A stretch of 8,330 nt of DNA from Bacteroidales bacterium (lineage in GTDB: Bacteria > Bacteroidota > Bacteroidia > Bacteroidales > UBA932). The stretch is taken from contig JALNXR010000079.1 in assembly GCA_023230265.1 (NCBI GenBank), forward strand, positions 1-8,330, read 5' to 3'. This document shows positions 1 through 5,545 of this stretch, piece by piece; position 1 is the stretch's first letter; every line of letters begins with the position of its first letter. The position numbers and the translations under genes were made by a program. The notes under the pieces are model-generated. The model saw nothing but the letters and a program-made list of their open reading frames with translations, was not told the DNA's origin and did no database searches.

Positions 1-1
1 T

Positions 2-139
2 ATCTGGCAAACATATGAACGCGAGAATCTGGGGGAACTTTCAGCCCTCGCCTTCTCTCAGGTACCGAGCAGCAGCTTAACGATAACCGGATTTTTCGTC
101 AAGCTCGAAAAACTGGATCATCGAGTAATACCACTTTAA
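2..139 (+). pseudogene. Truncated MarR-like winged-helix regulator fragment
   Basis: The frame is open from the left edge and ends at TAA 137-139, giving 45 residues. It reads like the DNA-binding part of a MarR-family regulator: the segment with GELSALAFSQVPSSSLT followed by ITGFFVKLEKLDHRV has the spacing of helix 2, the recognition helix and the start of the wing in that family. In intact MarR proteins the wing would continue with a basic DRR-type segment, a final beta strand and a long dimerisation helix. Here the frame stops straight after the presumed start of the wing, and no other frame downstream carries the missing part. The gene therefore appears cut, probably by recombination near 115-140. 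The N-terminus lies outside the window. The family call rests on pattern only and could be a different winged-helix protein. Confidence 0.42.
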
Positions 140-314
140 ATGCAAAAAATTCAGCCCAATTAATCGGGGAATTATTCAGGTTTTGATATTGGCAAATTAT
201 CTGAAATTTTAAACTTTTGCTCAAAGGTTCTGATTCATTTCTTTGTATTCCTAACAAAAAATTCGTGTCATTGTCTGGACAATGCCAGGCTATATCCCTG
301 TGAATATCGAGAGT

Positions 315-328
315 TAGAAAGGTAAGCG
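315..328 (+). repeat. 14-bp direct repeat, copy 1
   Basis: TAGAAAGGTAAGCG occurs here and again, exactly, at 888-901. The two copies bracket the small ribbon-helix-helix gene, 573 bp apart. A 14-bp exact match in a window of this size could be chance, but the position around one gene in otherwise degraded sequence would also fit the core of a short insertion. Confidence 0.4.
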
Positions 329-565
329 GGATTGTAAGACTTTTTGCCACATTTGCTAATATACCTAAATATAGTGGTCTTTCCCTATCAAAATAAGGCG
401 TCTCCCTCATACACAAAAGCGATTAAATGATTTATTTTATTAAAAAAATCAAGCGCCCTATTTCAGGCTTTCCTCATTGTGGGCAAAGAGTGCCCCACAC
501 CAGTTGGGCGTTTCATGTTTTGATGCGAAATGCACTAAATGCCGGGCCACCATGGCGCGGGAGTA

Positions 566-586
566 GGTTATACAACAGAATTAACC
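566..586. promoter_or_regulatory. Inverted repeat in front of the RHH gene, possible operator
   Basis: GGTTA (566-570) and TAACC (582-586) form an inverted repeat centred 37 bp before the start of the ribbon-helix-helix gene and just upstream of its ribosome-binding site. Small ribbon-helix-helix proteins commonly bind such repeats and repress their own gene. The arms are only 5 bp, so the autoregulation reading is an inference. Confidence 0.27.
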
Positions 587-612
587 AGATAATATTTAAA
601 GGAGTTTTCCCT

Positions 613-843
613 ATGCAGACGTCAACACGTGAATACAACAAGGCCAAAATCAGAACCGTGCGAGTCAAGTATCCACAAATTGACAAAAAAACCGTACAAA
701 ATTTCTGCGCCAAAATTGACAACGAAACCATCTACCTGATAGACGAAATCCGCAGAAAATATCCCAGTGAAACCAATGCCTCGATTCTTACGAAGGCTAT
801 TCGTAGTATTTATGATCGAACCTGCAGGTCTATTGGCTCCTAG
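613..843 (+). CDS. Small ribbon-helix-helix DNA-binding protein (putative)
   Basis: A 76-residue basic protein. The start is ATG 613, preceded by AAAGGAG at 598-604 with 8 nt spacing; an in-frame ATG at 427 is rejected because it has no ribosome-binding site and its extension is not protein-like. Residues 1-30 are lysine/arginine rich. Residues 32-70 have ribbon-helix-helix layout: a short strand (CAKID), a first helix (NETIYLIDEIRRKYP), a turn (SETNA) and a second helix (SILTKAIRSIYDR), as in CopG/Arc-type repressors and antitoxins. Such proteins dimerise and bind operator DNA through the strand. No toxin gene follows; the next 700 bp hold only fragments, so this is an orphan regulator or antitoxin-like gene. 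An inverted repeat lies just upstream. It is not bounded by recognisable attC sites. The fold assignment is by eye and the biological role is unknown. Confidence 0.62.
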   Translation: MQTSTREYNKAKIRTVRVKYPQIDKKTVQNFCAKIDNETIYLIDEIRRKYPSETNASILTKAIRSIYDRTCRSIGS

Positions 844-887
844 CACGCAGCCCCGTAAACAGCTTTATTCCACCCATAGTTCCTCTA

Positions 888-901
888 TAGAAAGGTAAGC
901 G
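888..901 (+). repeat. 14-bp direct repeat, copy 2
   Basis: Exact second copy of TAGAAAGGTAAGCG, also found at 315-328. It lies 45 bp after the stop of the ribbon-helix-helix gene. See copy 1 for interpretation. Confidence 0.4.
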
Positions 902-1057
902 CTTAATAATCCCCACCCCATCATATCGGTGTGGCGAGGAGGGGGCGGTCTGCAATAGATGCGGCGAAGTCAGAAGGTCTTATTCTTGAACCAGGACCTG
1001 ATATTACCAAAATATTCGCTCGAAAACTGGCGTCGCTGTTATTCCGTTTGGGCTTGT

Positions 1058-1119
1058 GATACCTGCTATTCCATTCAAACTTCAGCCTTCCTGAAATTCT
1101 TCGATGTTCATTTCATATC
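1058..1119 (+). repeat. Diverged 62-bp repeat, copy A (left of the array)
   Basis: This stretch begins GATACCTGCTAT and ends CATTTCATATC. The same two blocks, in the same order and orientation and with almost the same spacing (51 versus 52 bp between their starts), occur at 7887-7949. The middle aligns imperfectly; I estimate roughly two thirds identity by hand. The two copies lie on either side of the cassette array. Its nature (mobile element remnant, structured RNA or shared ancestral flank) is not clear. Confidence 0.5.
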
Positions 1120-1134
1120 TGGCATTATTCCTGA

Positions 1135-1269
1135 ATGCATTCACGTTGTGATCATGGCAAGGTATGTCAACACGCTTTGAAGACCATACTACCGAAAAAA
1201 GTTGAAAAAAGATATTCTCACTTGCAAATTGCTGATCTTGTTTGTACTATTCCTATCGTGAAAAAATAA
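1135..1269 (+). pseudogene. DUF3800-like C-terminal relic
   Basis: A 44-residue open stretch ending at TAA 1267-1269. Its last part reads RYSHLQIADLVCTIPIVKK, which resembles the conserved LQ-[LI]-ADL-(x)n-PI segment near the C-terminus of DUF3800 proteins, a family with a predicted RNase H-like fold often found in accessory and defence regions. The N-terminal part, including the usual acidic first-strand motif, is not recognisable upstream, and frames shift on both sides. No ribosome-binding site precedes the ATG at 1135. I read it as a decayed fragment; the match is one short motif and could be coincidental. Confidence 0.33.
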
Positions 1270-1401
1270 CAGCGCCTCAGTTCTACAAGATTTTATCCAT
1301 TATCCCGGTTCATTTGATCTCGAAATATTTTCTACTCTACATCGGTATCCGATTTATCTGCAGCTGGCTTTCCATGAAGGACAATGGTTAAAACGCAATT
1401 C

Positions 1402-1431
1402 TTGAATAGTTATACGGTTTCCGGTTATTAT
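1402..1431 (+). promoter_or_regulatory. Candidate promoter in front of the cassette array
   Basis: TTGAAT (1402-1407) and TATTAT (1426-1431) are separated by 18 bp and match the sigma-70 consensus at 4/6 and 5/6 positions. The element points into the first cassette, about 125 bp before its start codon. In integrons a promoter (Pc) near this position drives the cassette genes. The assignment is from sequence pattern alone. Confidence 0.36.
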
Positions 1432-1443
1432 GCCGAAATGAAT

Positions 1444-1541
1444 GTTAAACAGTTAGAAACAACATAATTTTGTCGAAAATTCGACGAAAATAATTTCTGG
1501 GCAGTGTAGATAACCAGAAACTGCTTAATCACTTGTTAGCA
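1444..1541 (+). other. Possible attI-like segment at the head of the array
   Basis: The segment ends in GTTAGCA (1535-1541), a GTTRRRY-like crossover box directly before the first cassette gene; no clear attC partner box lies to its left, which argues for attI or a decayed site. Further GTTRRRY-like boxes occur at 1444-1450 (GTTAAAC, an exact match) and 1452-1458 (GTTAGAA); attI sites characteristically carry extra integrase-binding boxes upstream of the crossover. Between them lie a perfect palindrome, GTCGAAAATTCGAC (1472-1485), which could be a regulator site, and a stem with arms TTTCTGG (1494-1500) and CCAGAAA (1514-1520). No integrase gene is present to the left, so the call is tentative. 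Confidence 0.33.
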
Positions 1542-1554
1542 TTCAAAGTAGAAA

Positions 1555-2367
1555 ATGATGCATGATATAACAAAAGCTCTATTGGAAAGAATCAAGCCTT
1601 ATCCTGTTGAGTATTTATACAAGTACCGTTCGTTGAATTCTATAGGTCTTGAGGATATTCTTATAAAGAATGAGATTTATCTTTCTGAGCCAACAGCATT
1701 TAATGATCCATTTGATTGTAAACCTTTGCTTGTGACATATACAAGTGCGTTTAAAAGAAACCAATTTTATAAATCTTTAGTGAAGCACAGATTCCCAAAC
1801 GCCACCAAAGAACAAATTAAAAGAGAACTGAAAAACAATCCAAGATTCCGTAAAATAAGAACACGTAAATATCTTGAAAATGAATTATTTCAGATTTTTA
1901 TAAAGGACTTTGGTGTATACTGCCTTTCTGAAGTGCCAGATGATATCTTAATGTGGTCTCATTATTCAGAATCTCATAAAGGGGTATGCTTGCAATTCAA
2001 GGCAACCATTGAACGCACACTTTTTTGGGAGTCATATAAGGTGACTTATCAGGAAAATTACCCAGCAGTAAATATAATGAATATTAGTAATTATGATCAA
2101 TTTTTTAATTTCTTTGCTACAAAATCCGAACATTGGGAATATGAAAAAGAACGGAGACTTATTAAGACACCGCAAGAAGGTGGTGCTGGAATATACACAT
2201 TTCAACCAGAGCTTCTAACGGGTGTGATTTTAGGTGCGAAAATATTGCCGGAAGATGAAAAGATGATTAACGATTTGGTTTCGAAAAGGAAAAGACCGGT
2301 AAATATTTTTAAGGCACAAATGAACAGTAGGGCTTATAAGTTGGATATAAAGGAAATAAATTGCTAA
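1555..2367 (+). CDS. DUF2971 domain protein (integron cassette 1)
   Basis: A 270-residue soluble protein with the DUF2971 signature along its length: YKYR (22-25), the FNDPFD block (49-54) after IYLSEPTA, the central block from FGVYCLSE through DILMWSHYS to HKGVCLQF (119-148), W-x-YE-x-ERR (194-201), and GVILGAK (223-229). Length is normal for the family. The biochemical activity of DUF2971 is not established as far as I know; such genes are scattered in mobile regions and integron cassettes. The start is ATG 1555 (a second ATG follows at 1558) with only a weak AAAGTAG upstream, so translation may be modest. The stop codon lies inside the left box of the attC that follows, typical for a compact cassette. 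The gene was probably acquired as a cassette. The family call is strong; the function is open. Confidence 0.88.
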   Translation: MMHDITKALLERIKPYPVEYLYKYRSLNSIGLEDILIKNEIYLSEPTAFNDPFDCKPLLVTYTSAFKRNQFYKSLVKHRFPNATKEQIKRELKNNPRFRKIRTRKYLENELFQIFIKDFGVYCLSEVPDDILMWSHYSESHKGVCLQFKATIERTLFWESYKVTYQENYPAVNIMNISNYDQFFNFFATKSEHWEYEKERRLIKTPQEGGAGIYTFQPELLTGVILGAKILPEDEKMINDLVSKRKRPVNIFKAQMNSRAYKLDIKEINC

Positions 2368-2487
2368 CCATCCGGTTTCACCAGATCGCAGGGGCCGGGG
2401 CGTTTTGGAAGCTTTTGGGTTAACGTAATTCATCGATATTTAGAAATTTTTAGTAGCCCCTGCGCCAGGTGATCCGGGGCGTTATGC
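2362..2487 (+). repeat. attC site 1 (about 126 bp)
   Basis: The left box TGCTAAC (2362-2368) and right box GTTATGC (2481-2487) bound two arms that are imperfect inverted complements: ATCCGGTTTCACCAGATCGC then AGGGGC on the left, GCCCCTGCGCCAGGTGATCC then GGGGC on the right. The centre, about 2397-2454, is the variable loop. Recombination would fall between G2481 and T2482. Confidence 0.8.
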
Positions 2488-2513
2488 AATAAAATTAATA
2501 TAGGTGATACGAT

Positions 2514-3020
2514 ATGAAAAAAATACTAACAGCCATTCTACTATTGCTTTTGTTTTCAATTAATTCATCAGCTACGCCAGCTAATCAAGAAACCATAGAT
2601 CTAAAATTGCTAAATACAGCTTCACGGATTGGATATACATCATCAAGGCTACAAGAAAATTACGACGATTTAATATCTGTGATAAAAACATTAGAAAACT
2701 TTGATGACATGTATGTATTGTCTGGAGTATCTAAAAACATATTAGGTGTTTATTATATTTGCTATTACGAGAAAGACCTATTAGCGACATACATACTTAT
2801 AGATAAAAAATTTATGAATGGATATTTAAAGCTTGGTTCAGAAAGACTGAAAACAAGCATAAGCAGAATACAATCACATCTTAAAAGTATACAAAAATTA
2901 TATCCATATGTAACAAGCAATAGTGCACTGCATGTGATTGATAAATCACGGGATAATATTAAAACGGTATTGATATTACTGGAAAAATGCAATAAAGACT
3001 TGCTGGCTGAATTAAATTAA
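2514..3020 (+). CDS. Secreted helical protein of unknown function (integron cassette 2)
   Basis: A 168-residue protein. The start is ATG 2514 with AGGTGA at 2502-2507, 6 nt away. Residues 1-20 form a Sec signal peptide: two lysines, a leucine-rich core, then SINSSA with likely cleavage after Ala20, leaving about 148 residues outside the cytoplasm. No lipobox cysteine is present. The mature part is mostly predicted helix with heptad-like spacing of leucine and isoleucine (for example residues 112-165), a tyrosine-rich stretch GVYYICYYEKD near 78-88, and two cysteines that could pair. I recognise no family. It is the only gene of cassette 2, bounded by attC sites at 2362-2487 and 3067-3133. An envelope role is implied only by the signal peptide. 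Confidence 0.8.
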   Translation: MKKILTAILLLLLFSINSSATPANQETIDLKLLNTASRIGYTSSRLQENYDDLISVIKTLENFDDMYVLSGVSKNILGVYYICYYEKDLLATYILIDKKFMNGYLKLGSERLKTSISRIQSHLKSIQKLYPYVTSNSALHVIDKSRDNIKTVLILLEKCNKDLLAELN

Positions 3021-3066
3021 AAACAACAAATTATCATCAATAAATGACTGGTTTAAGCAATCACTG

Positions 3067-3133
3067 GCATAACAAACGCCTTGACGCAGACGGGCCCAAA
3101 AACCGCGCCCGCTGGTCAGGCGCAACGTTATGT
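3067..3133 (+). repeat. attC site 2 (67 bp)
   Basis: The left box GCATAAC (3067-3073) and right box GTTATGT (3127-3133) flank arms CGCCTTGACGCAGACGGG and CCCGCTGGTCAGGCG, which pair with a few unpaired bases as expected for a folded attC bottom strand. The loop is short. This is the most canonical attC of the window. Confidence 0.9.
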
Positions 3134-3202
3134 GCTATCCGATCAAACCAATGCAACCTAAAAGTGTAGTTATATAAAAGCTACTAATTTCATAGTGAAT
3201 AT

Positions 3203-4393
3203 ATGCCAAACAAGAAGAAACAACACATCGTTCCCCAATGCTATCAATCTTTCTTTGTTGATCCGATTCCACCGAATGGAATCCCACCTTCTAAATATAA
3301 ACCTGCTGTTTGGCATGTTGACAAATTGTTGGAAATTCAACCTTCTAGGAAAGCACCTAAAAATGTGTTATGGAAGCCCTATTATTATAACCTAGAAACT
3401 GATGATCCAAATAATCCATACATTGAAGAATTTCTTTCAAAAATCGAAAGCAATTATGCCAGAACTGCAAAGAAGATAATTAACTTAATACAATTAGAGC
3501 CAACAGATATAATTAACTTACTTATATTTATTGATACATTAGTCCTCCGAACTGAAAGTCACATAGATCATTGGCAAAGCCAAGTTTCAGAACTTGAAAA
3601 ATTGTATCGAAAAGTCGATTTAGCTTATAATGGTAATGAAAATTATTCAGATGAGTATTTTGAAGGATCTCATGAGATAGCGAAAAAAATGATTGTTGAT
3701 TCTGCTGGGACAATCACAAGTCTAATTTTAAGATTTGGATTTTGCCTTATTGAAAATCAAAGCGATATGCCATTCTTTACTTCAGATACGCCAGTTGCGT
3801 ATGAATTTATGCATATTGATGATCTCTATAAATATAAAATTCCAAAGTCATGGACATACCAAAATATTGGCACAAATAAAAAAAACTTTTTTTGCTATTG
3901 TCCTTTAACACCTCGTATTGCTTTCATTTCTTCACCGTTTATTAAACCATTCAATGAAATATCTCGTCGAATCGTTGATACACCTTATTTTGTCGATGGA
4001 ATGAATTATTTAACCCATAAGAATGCTGAATCAATTTTAATTTCATCTACCGAAAAACCATATGTGCATTATCAAGAGACTGCTACTTTAAGGTTTAAAA
4101 TTTTACAAAACCTACATCCTATCAAAGGAAATTTATTAAGAATCTATACAGTTAATTCGCGATATGATATTTTTGTTTCAAAATATGACAGAATTGATAA
4201 AAATCCAATTTGCCCAATAGTTAAGTTTTGGGTTGATGATGTCGAAATTTTAAAAGCTATTGCTGATGATCACTCTGTAGAGTTGATAGAATATTATGAA
4301 AATGGAAGGGAGAGAGGCGGAACAAGAAATATGGAATTTGTTTCAGTTGCTATAGATCGAAATGCTCCAACTGTACTAAAAGCAAATTGGTGA
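3203..4393 (+). CDS. DUF4238 domain protein (integron cassette 3)
   Basis: A 396-residue soluble protein with the marks of the DUF4238 family: the N-terminal KKQHIVPQCYQSFF (5-18), an acidic EEFLSKIES block (75-83) after the residues that usually give an A-E-x-x-FY motif, the hallmark PFFTSDTPV (190-198), and CPLTPRIAFI (233-242). Length is at the upper end of the usual range; residues from about 300 to 396 form an extra C-terminal part I do not recognise. The activity of DUF4238 is not established; members are common in accessory islands. The start is ATG 3203, 75 bp into the cassette, with a weak ribosome-binding region. The stop falls 7 bp before the next attC. Base composition is clearly AT-rich compared with the attC sites. 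The family call is strong, the function unknown. Confidence 0.88.
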   Translation: MPNKKKQHIVPQCYQSFFVDPIPPNGIPPSKYKPAVWHVDKLLEIQPSRKAPKNVLWKPYYYNLETDDPNNPYIEEFLSKIESNYARTAKKIINLIQLEPTDIINLLIFIDTLVLRTESHIDHWQSQVSELEKLYRKVDLAYNGNENYSDEYFEGSHEIAKKMIVDSAGTITSLILRFGFCLIENQSDMPFFTSDTPVAYEFMHIDDLYKYKIPKSWTYQNIGTNKKNFFCYCPLTPRIAFISSPFIKPFNEISRRIVDTPYFVDGMNYLTHKNAESILISSTEKPYVHYQETATLRFKILQNLHPIKGNLLRIYTVNSRYDIFVSKYDRIDKNPICPIVKFWVDDVEILKAIADDHSVELIEYYENGRERGGTRNMEFVSVAIDRNAPTVLKANW

Positions 4394-4400
4394 TATCTGC

Positions 4401-4487
4401 ACATAACAAAAAGGTAAACCAGACCGCGTGAACGGAAGGCGCTTCCCGCGAGGGCTGTTGGCGCGGCAGGTTACCTAAGCGTTAAAA
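4401..4487 (+). repeat. attC site 3 (87 bp)
   Basis: The left box ACATAAC (4401-4407) pairs with the right box GTTAAAA (4481-4487); the last base departs from GTTRRRY. Left arm AGGTAAACCAGACCGCG and right arm GCGCGGCAGGTTACCT are imperfect complements, with an internal stem (GGAAGGCGCTTCCC) in the loop. Confidence 0.82.
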
Positions 4488-4512
4488 GCACAAACATATA
4501 TGGAGATTCTAA

Positions 4513-5502
4513 TTGAAAGCGGTTTTTGACTGGATAATAAAAAATTCGTGGAATCTATTCGGTGTCATAGGTGTTGTAGGTACGTTCTATTTCTCACTTA
4601 TGCATGTACCAGATTACGTGAAGGAAATAACCACGGGTAAAATAAATATTATTCATGAAAGCTTAATGGATGATGTCCAAGAATTATTATTTTATGAGAA
4701 GCCGCTAACAATTGATGATATAAATTCTTTCATAAAAGGTAAGGAGCTAAAGCAAGGAGTGTCTTACCCTTTCACCCCCGATGAGCTACTTGTTCAAGCT
4801 CAAGAACAATTTATGGGTAATAAATTCATTCCTCTTGAGAAGAGAGAGGCTCTGCTATCTTCTATAAAAGCAATCCGTACTACTTATGTGCCTCCTAAAA
4901 AGCCGATAACGAAATCTTTTAATTGGGAACCGTTAATATCTTGGATATTTTCTGGTCTTGGCATGCTTATAGCTGCAATTGGGGCAGCAGGTATCATTAG
5001 AAAACTAAAGATAGACAAAGAAACAGAGGTAGATATTGTTTCGGGTGATGTTGCTGTTAATCATTATGGTTCAAGCATGGCTGCTGCGGCATTTGAGTTT
5101 GAAAGGATGGTTGGTGATATCCTAAAAGATTTAGATGCACTTAAATCGACTCCAAGTGGAAGAATGGATCAAGGATATGATTTTTTAGCAGAAAGTGGGA
5201 AAGGTGAATTTATTATAGAGGTTAAGCATTATAAAAAATTCCTTGGCCTGGGAACTGCAAGAGATTTTATGTATAAAGTCAATCAATCCGGTAAAAAAGG
5301 TATTCTTATCGTAAGCTCTGGGGTTACGGAAAGGACTAAGCAACTCTTAGAGGAACACAATAAAATTTCTGAAAATCAGAAAGTATATCTGATCATTGCT
5401 GACACAAAATCATCCATAAAAGAACAGCTCAATCAGGTACTCCACGGAAAATCTTTTAACAAAGCTAATTCAGCCGACGCAAAAAGCCGCGCGGCTGATT
5501 AG
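4513..5502 (+). CDS. Membrane-anchored Mrr-like PD-(D/E)XK nuclease (integron cassette 4)
   Basis: A 329-residue protein. It starts at TTG 4513 with GGAG at 4502-4505, 7 nt away; no in-frame ATG is near. Two hydrophobic segments (about 12-32 and 141-162) bracket a polar domain of about 105 residues. The C-terminal part, 190-300, has the order of an Mrr-type restriction-endonuclease-like fold: FEFERMV (194-200), GYDF with Asp223, the catalytic-type E236-V-K238 in FIIEVKHY, then KKGILIVSSGVTERTKQLL (261-279) and VYLIIAD (291-297). Family knowledge says these residues bind metal and cleave DNA. Topology, inferred: short N-terminus and nuclease domain in the cytoplasm, middle domain in the periplasm. 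The last 16 residues are encoded by the attC itself. A DNA-cutting role at the membrane, such as phage or plasmid defence, is inference. The usual QxK of Mrr is ExK here, which is compatible with activity. Confidence 0.8.
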   Translation: MKAVFDWIIKNSWNLFGVIGVVGTFYFSLMHVPDYVKEITTGKINIIHESLMDDVQELLFYEKPLTIDDINSFIKGKELKQGVSYPFTPDELLVQAQEQFMGNKFIPLEKREALLSSIKAIRTTYVPPKKPITKSFNWEPLISWIFSGLGMLIAAIGAAGIIRKLKIDKETEVDIVSGDVAVNHYGSSMAAAAFEFERMVGDILKDLDALKSTPSGRMDQGYDFLAESGKGEFIIEVKHYKKFLGLGTARDFMYKVNQSGKKGILIVSSGVTERTKQLLEEHNKISENQKVYLIIADTKSSIKEQLNQVLHGKSFNKANSADAKSRAAD

Positions 5503-5513
5503 CGGCGTTATAT
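5454..5513 (+). repeat. attC site 4 (60 bp), overlapping the end of the nuclease gene
   Basis: The left box TTTTAAC (5454-5460) and right box GTTATAT (5507-5513) enclose arms AGCTAATTCAGCCG and GCGGCTGATTAGC, a nearly perfect inverted repeat with a single-base offset. It is a minimal-length attC. Its left half is read as the C-terminus of the upstream protein. Confidence 0.88.
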
Positions 5514-5545
5514 TCCAAAGACTATTTTTATTGCGGGGTTGAGTA

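Larger units (their letters stand above)
140..612. other. Region without a convincing gene, left flank
   Basis: No supported gene lies between the MarR-like remnant and the small ribbon-helix-helix gene. A minus-strand frame (ATG near 410, stop 99-101) is open for about 103 codons but has no Shine-Dalgarno sequence, overlaps the MarR-like remnant, and resembles no family I know. The + frame extending 613-843 upstream to 427 is also open but does not look like protein. A stem-loop at 478-499 (arms TGTGGGC and GCCCCACA, one bulged C) has no T-run after it, so it is not a standard terminator. Confidence 0.5.
844..1401. other. Degraded region with short coding-like fragments
   Basis: No intact gene is visible. 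Several short + strand stretches look like remains of coding sequence in shifting frames: about 947-1062 (containing AAKSEGLILEPGPDITKIFA), 1135-1269 (DUF3800-like, listed separately) and 1262-1405 (containing YPGSFDLEIFSTLHRYPIYL). The 73-codon frame at 959-1180 runs across two of these and has no ribosome-binding site, so I do not call it a gene. The mix of broken frames suggests old genes decayed by indels. No piece resembles an integron integrase. Confidence 0.4.

Noticed and set aside
99..416. Minus-strand open frame of about 105 codons in the left flank
   Set aside because: The outermost start is TTG, the first ATG lies at 410, no ribosome-binding site precedes either, it overlaps the MarR-like remnant, and the sequence matches no family pattern.
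478..499. Stem-loop as a Rho-independent terminator
   Set aside because: The stem is good but is followed by CCAGTTGGG rather than a run of T.
567..573. GTTATAC as the right box of an attC in front of the ribbon-helix-helix gene
   Set aside because: No AAC-type left box or complementary arms are found in the preceding 100 bp.
102..1030. Near-repeat GCTCGAAAAACTGG (about 113) and GCTCGAAAACTGG (about 1019)
   Set aside because: It differs by one A, is short, and has no shared sequence around it; chance is likely.
959..1180. A 73-codon + strand open frame
   Set aside because: No ribosome-binding site, and unlikely composition (many Cys, Ile and Phe). Other frames in the same stretch look more like decayed coding sequence.
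1..1541. Hidden or decayed integron integrase gene left of the array
   Set aside because: I looked on both strands for tyrosine-recombinase patterns (R...HxLRH...Y) and found none. The remaining fragments resemble other families.
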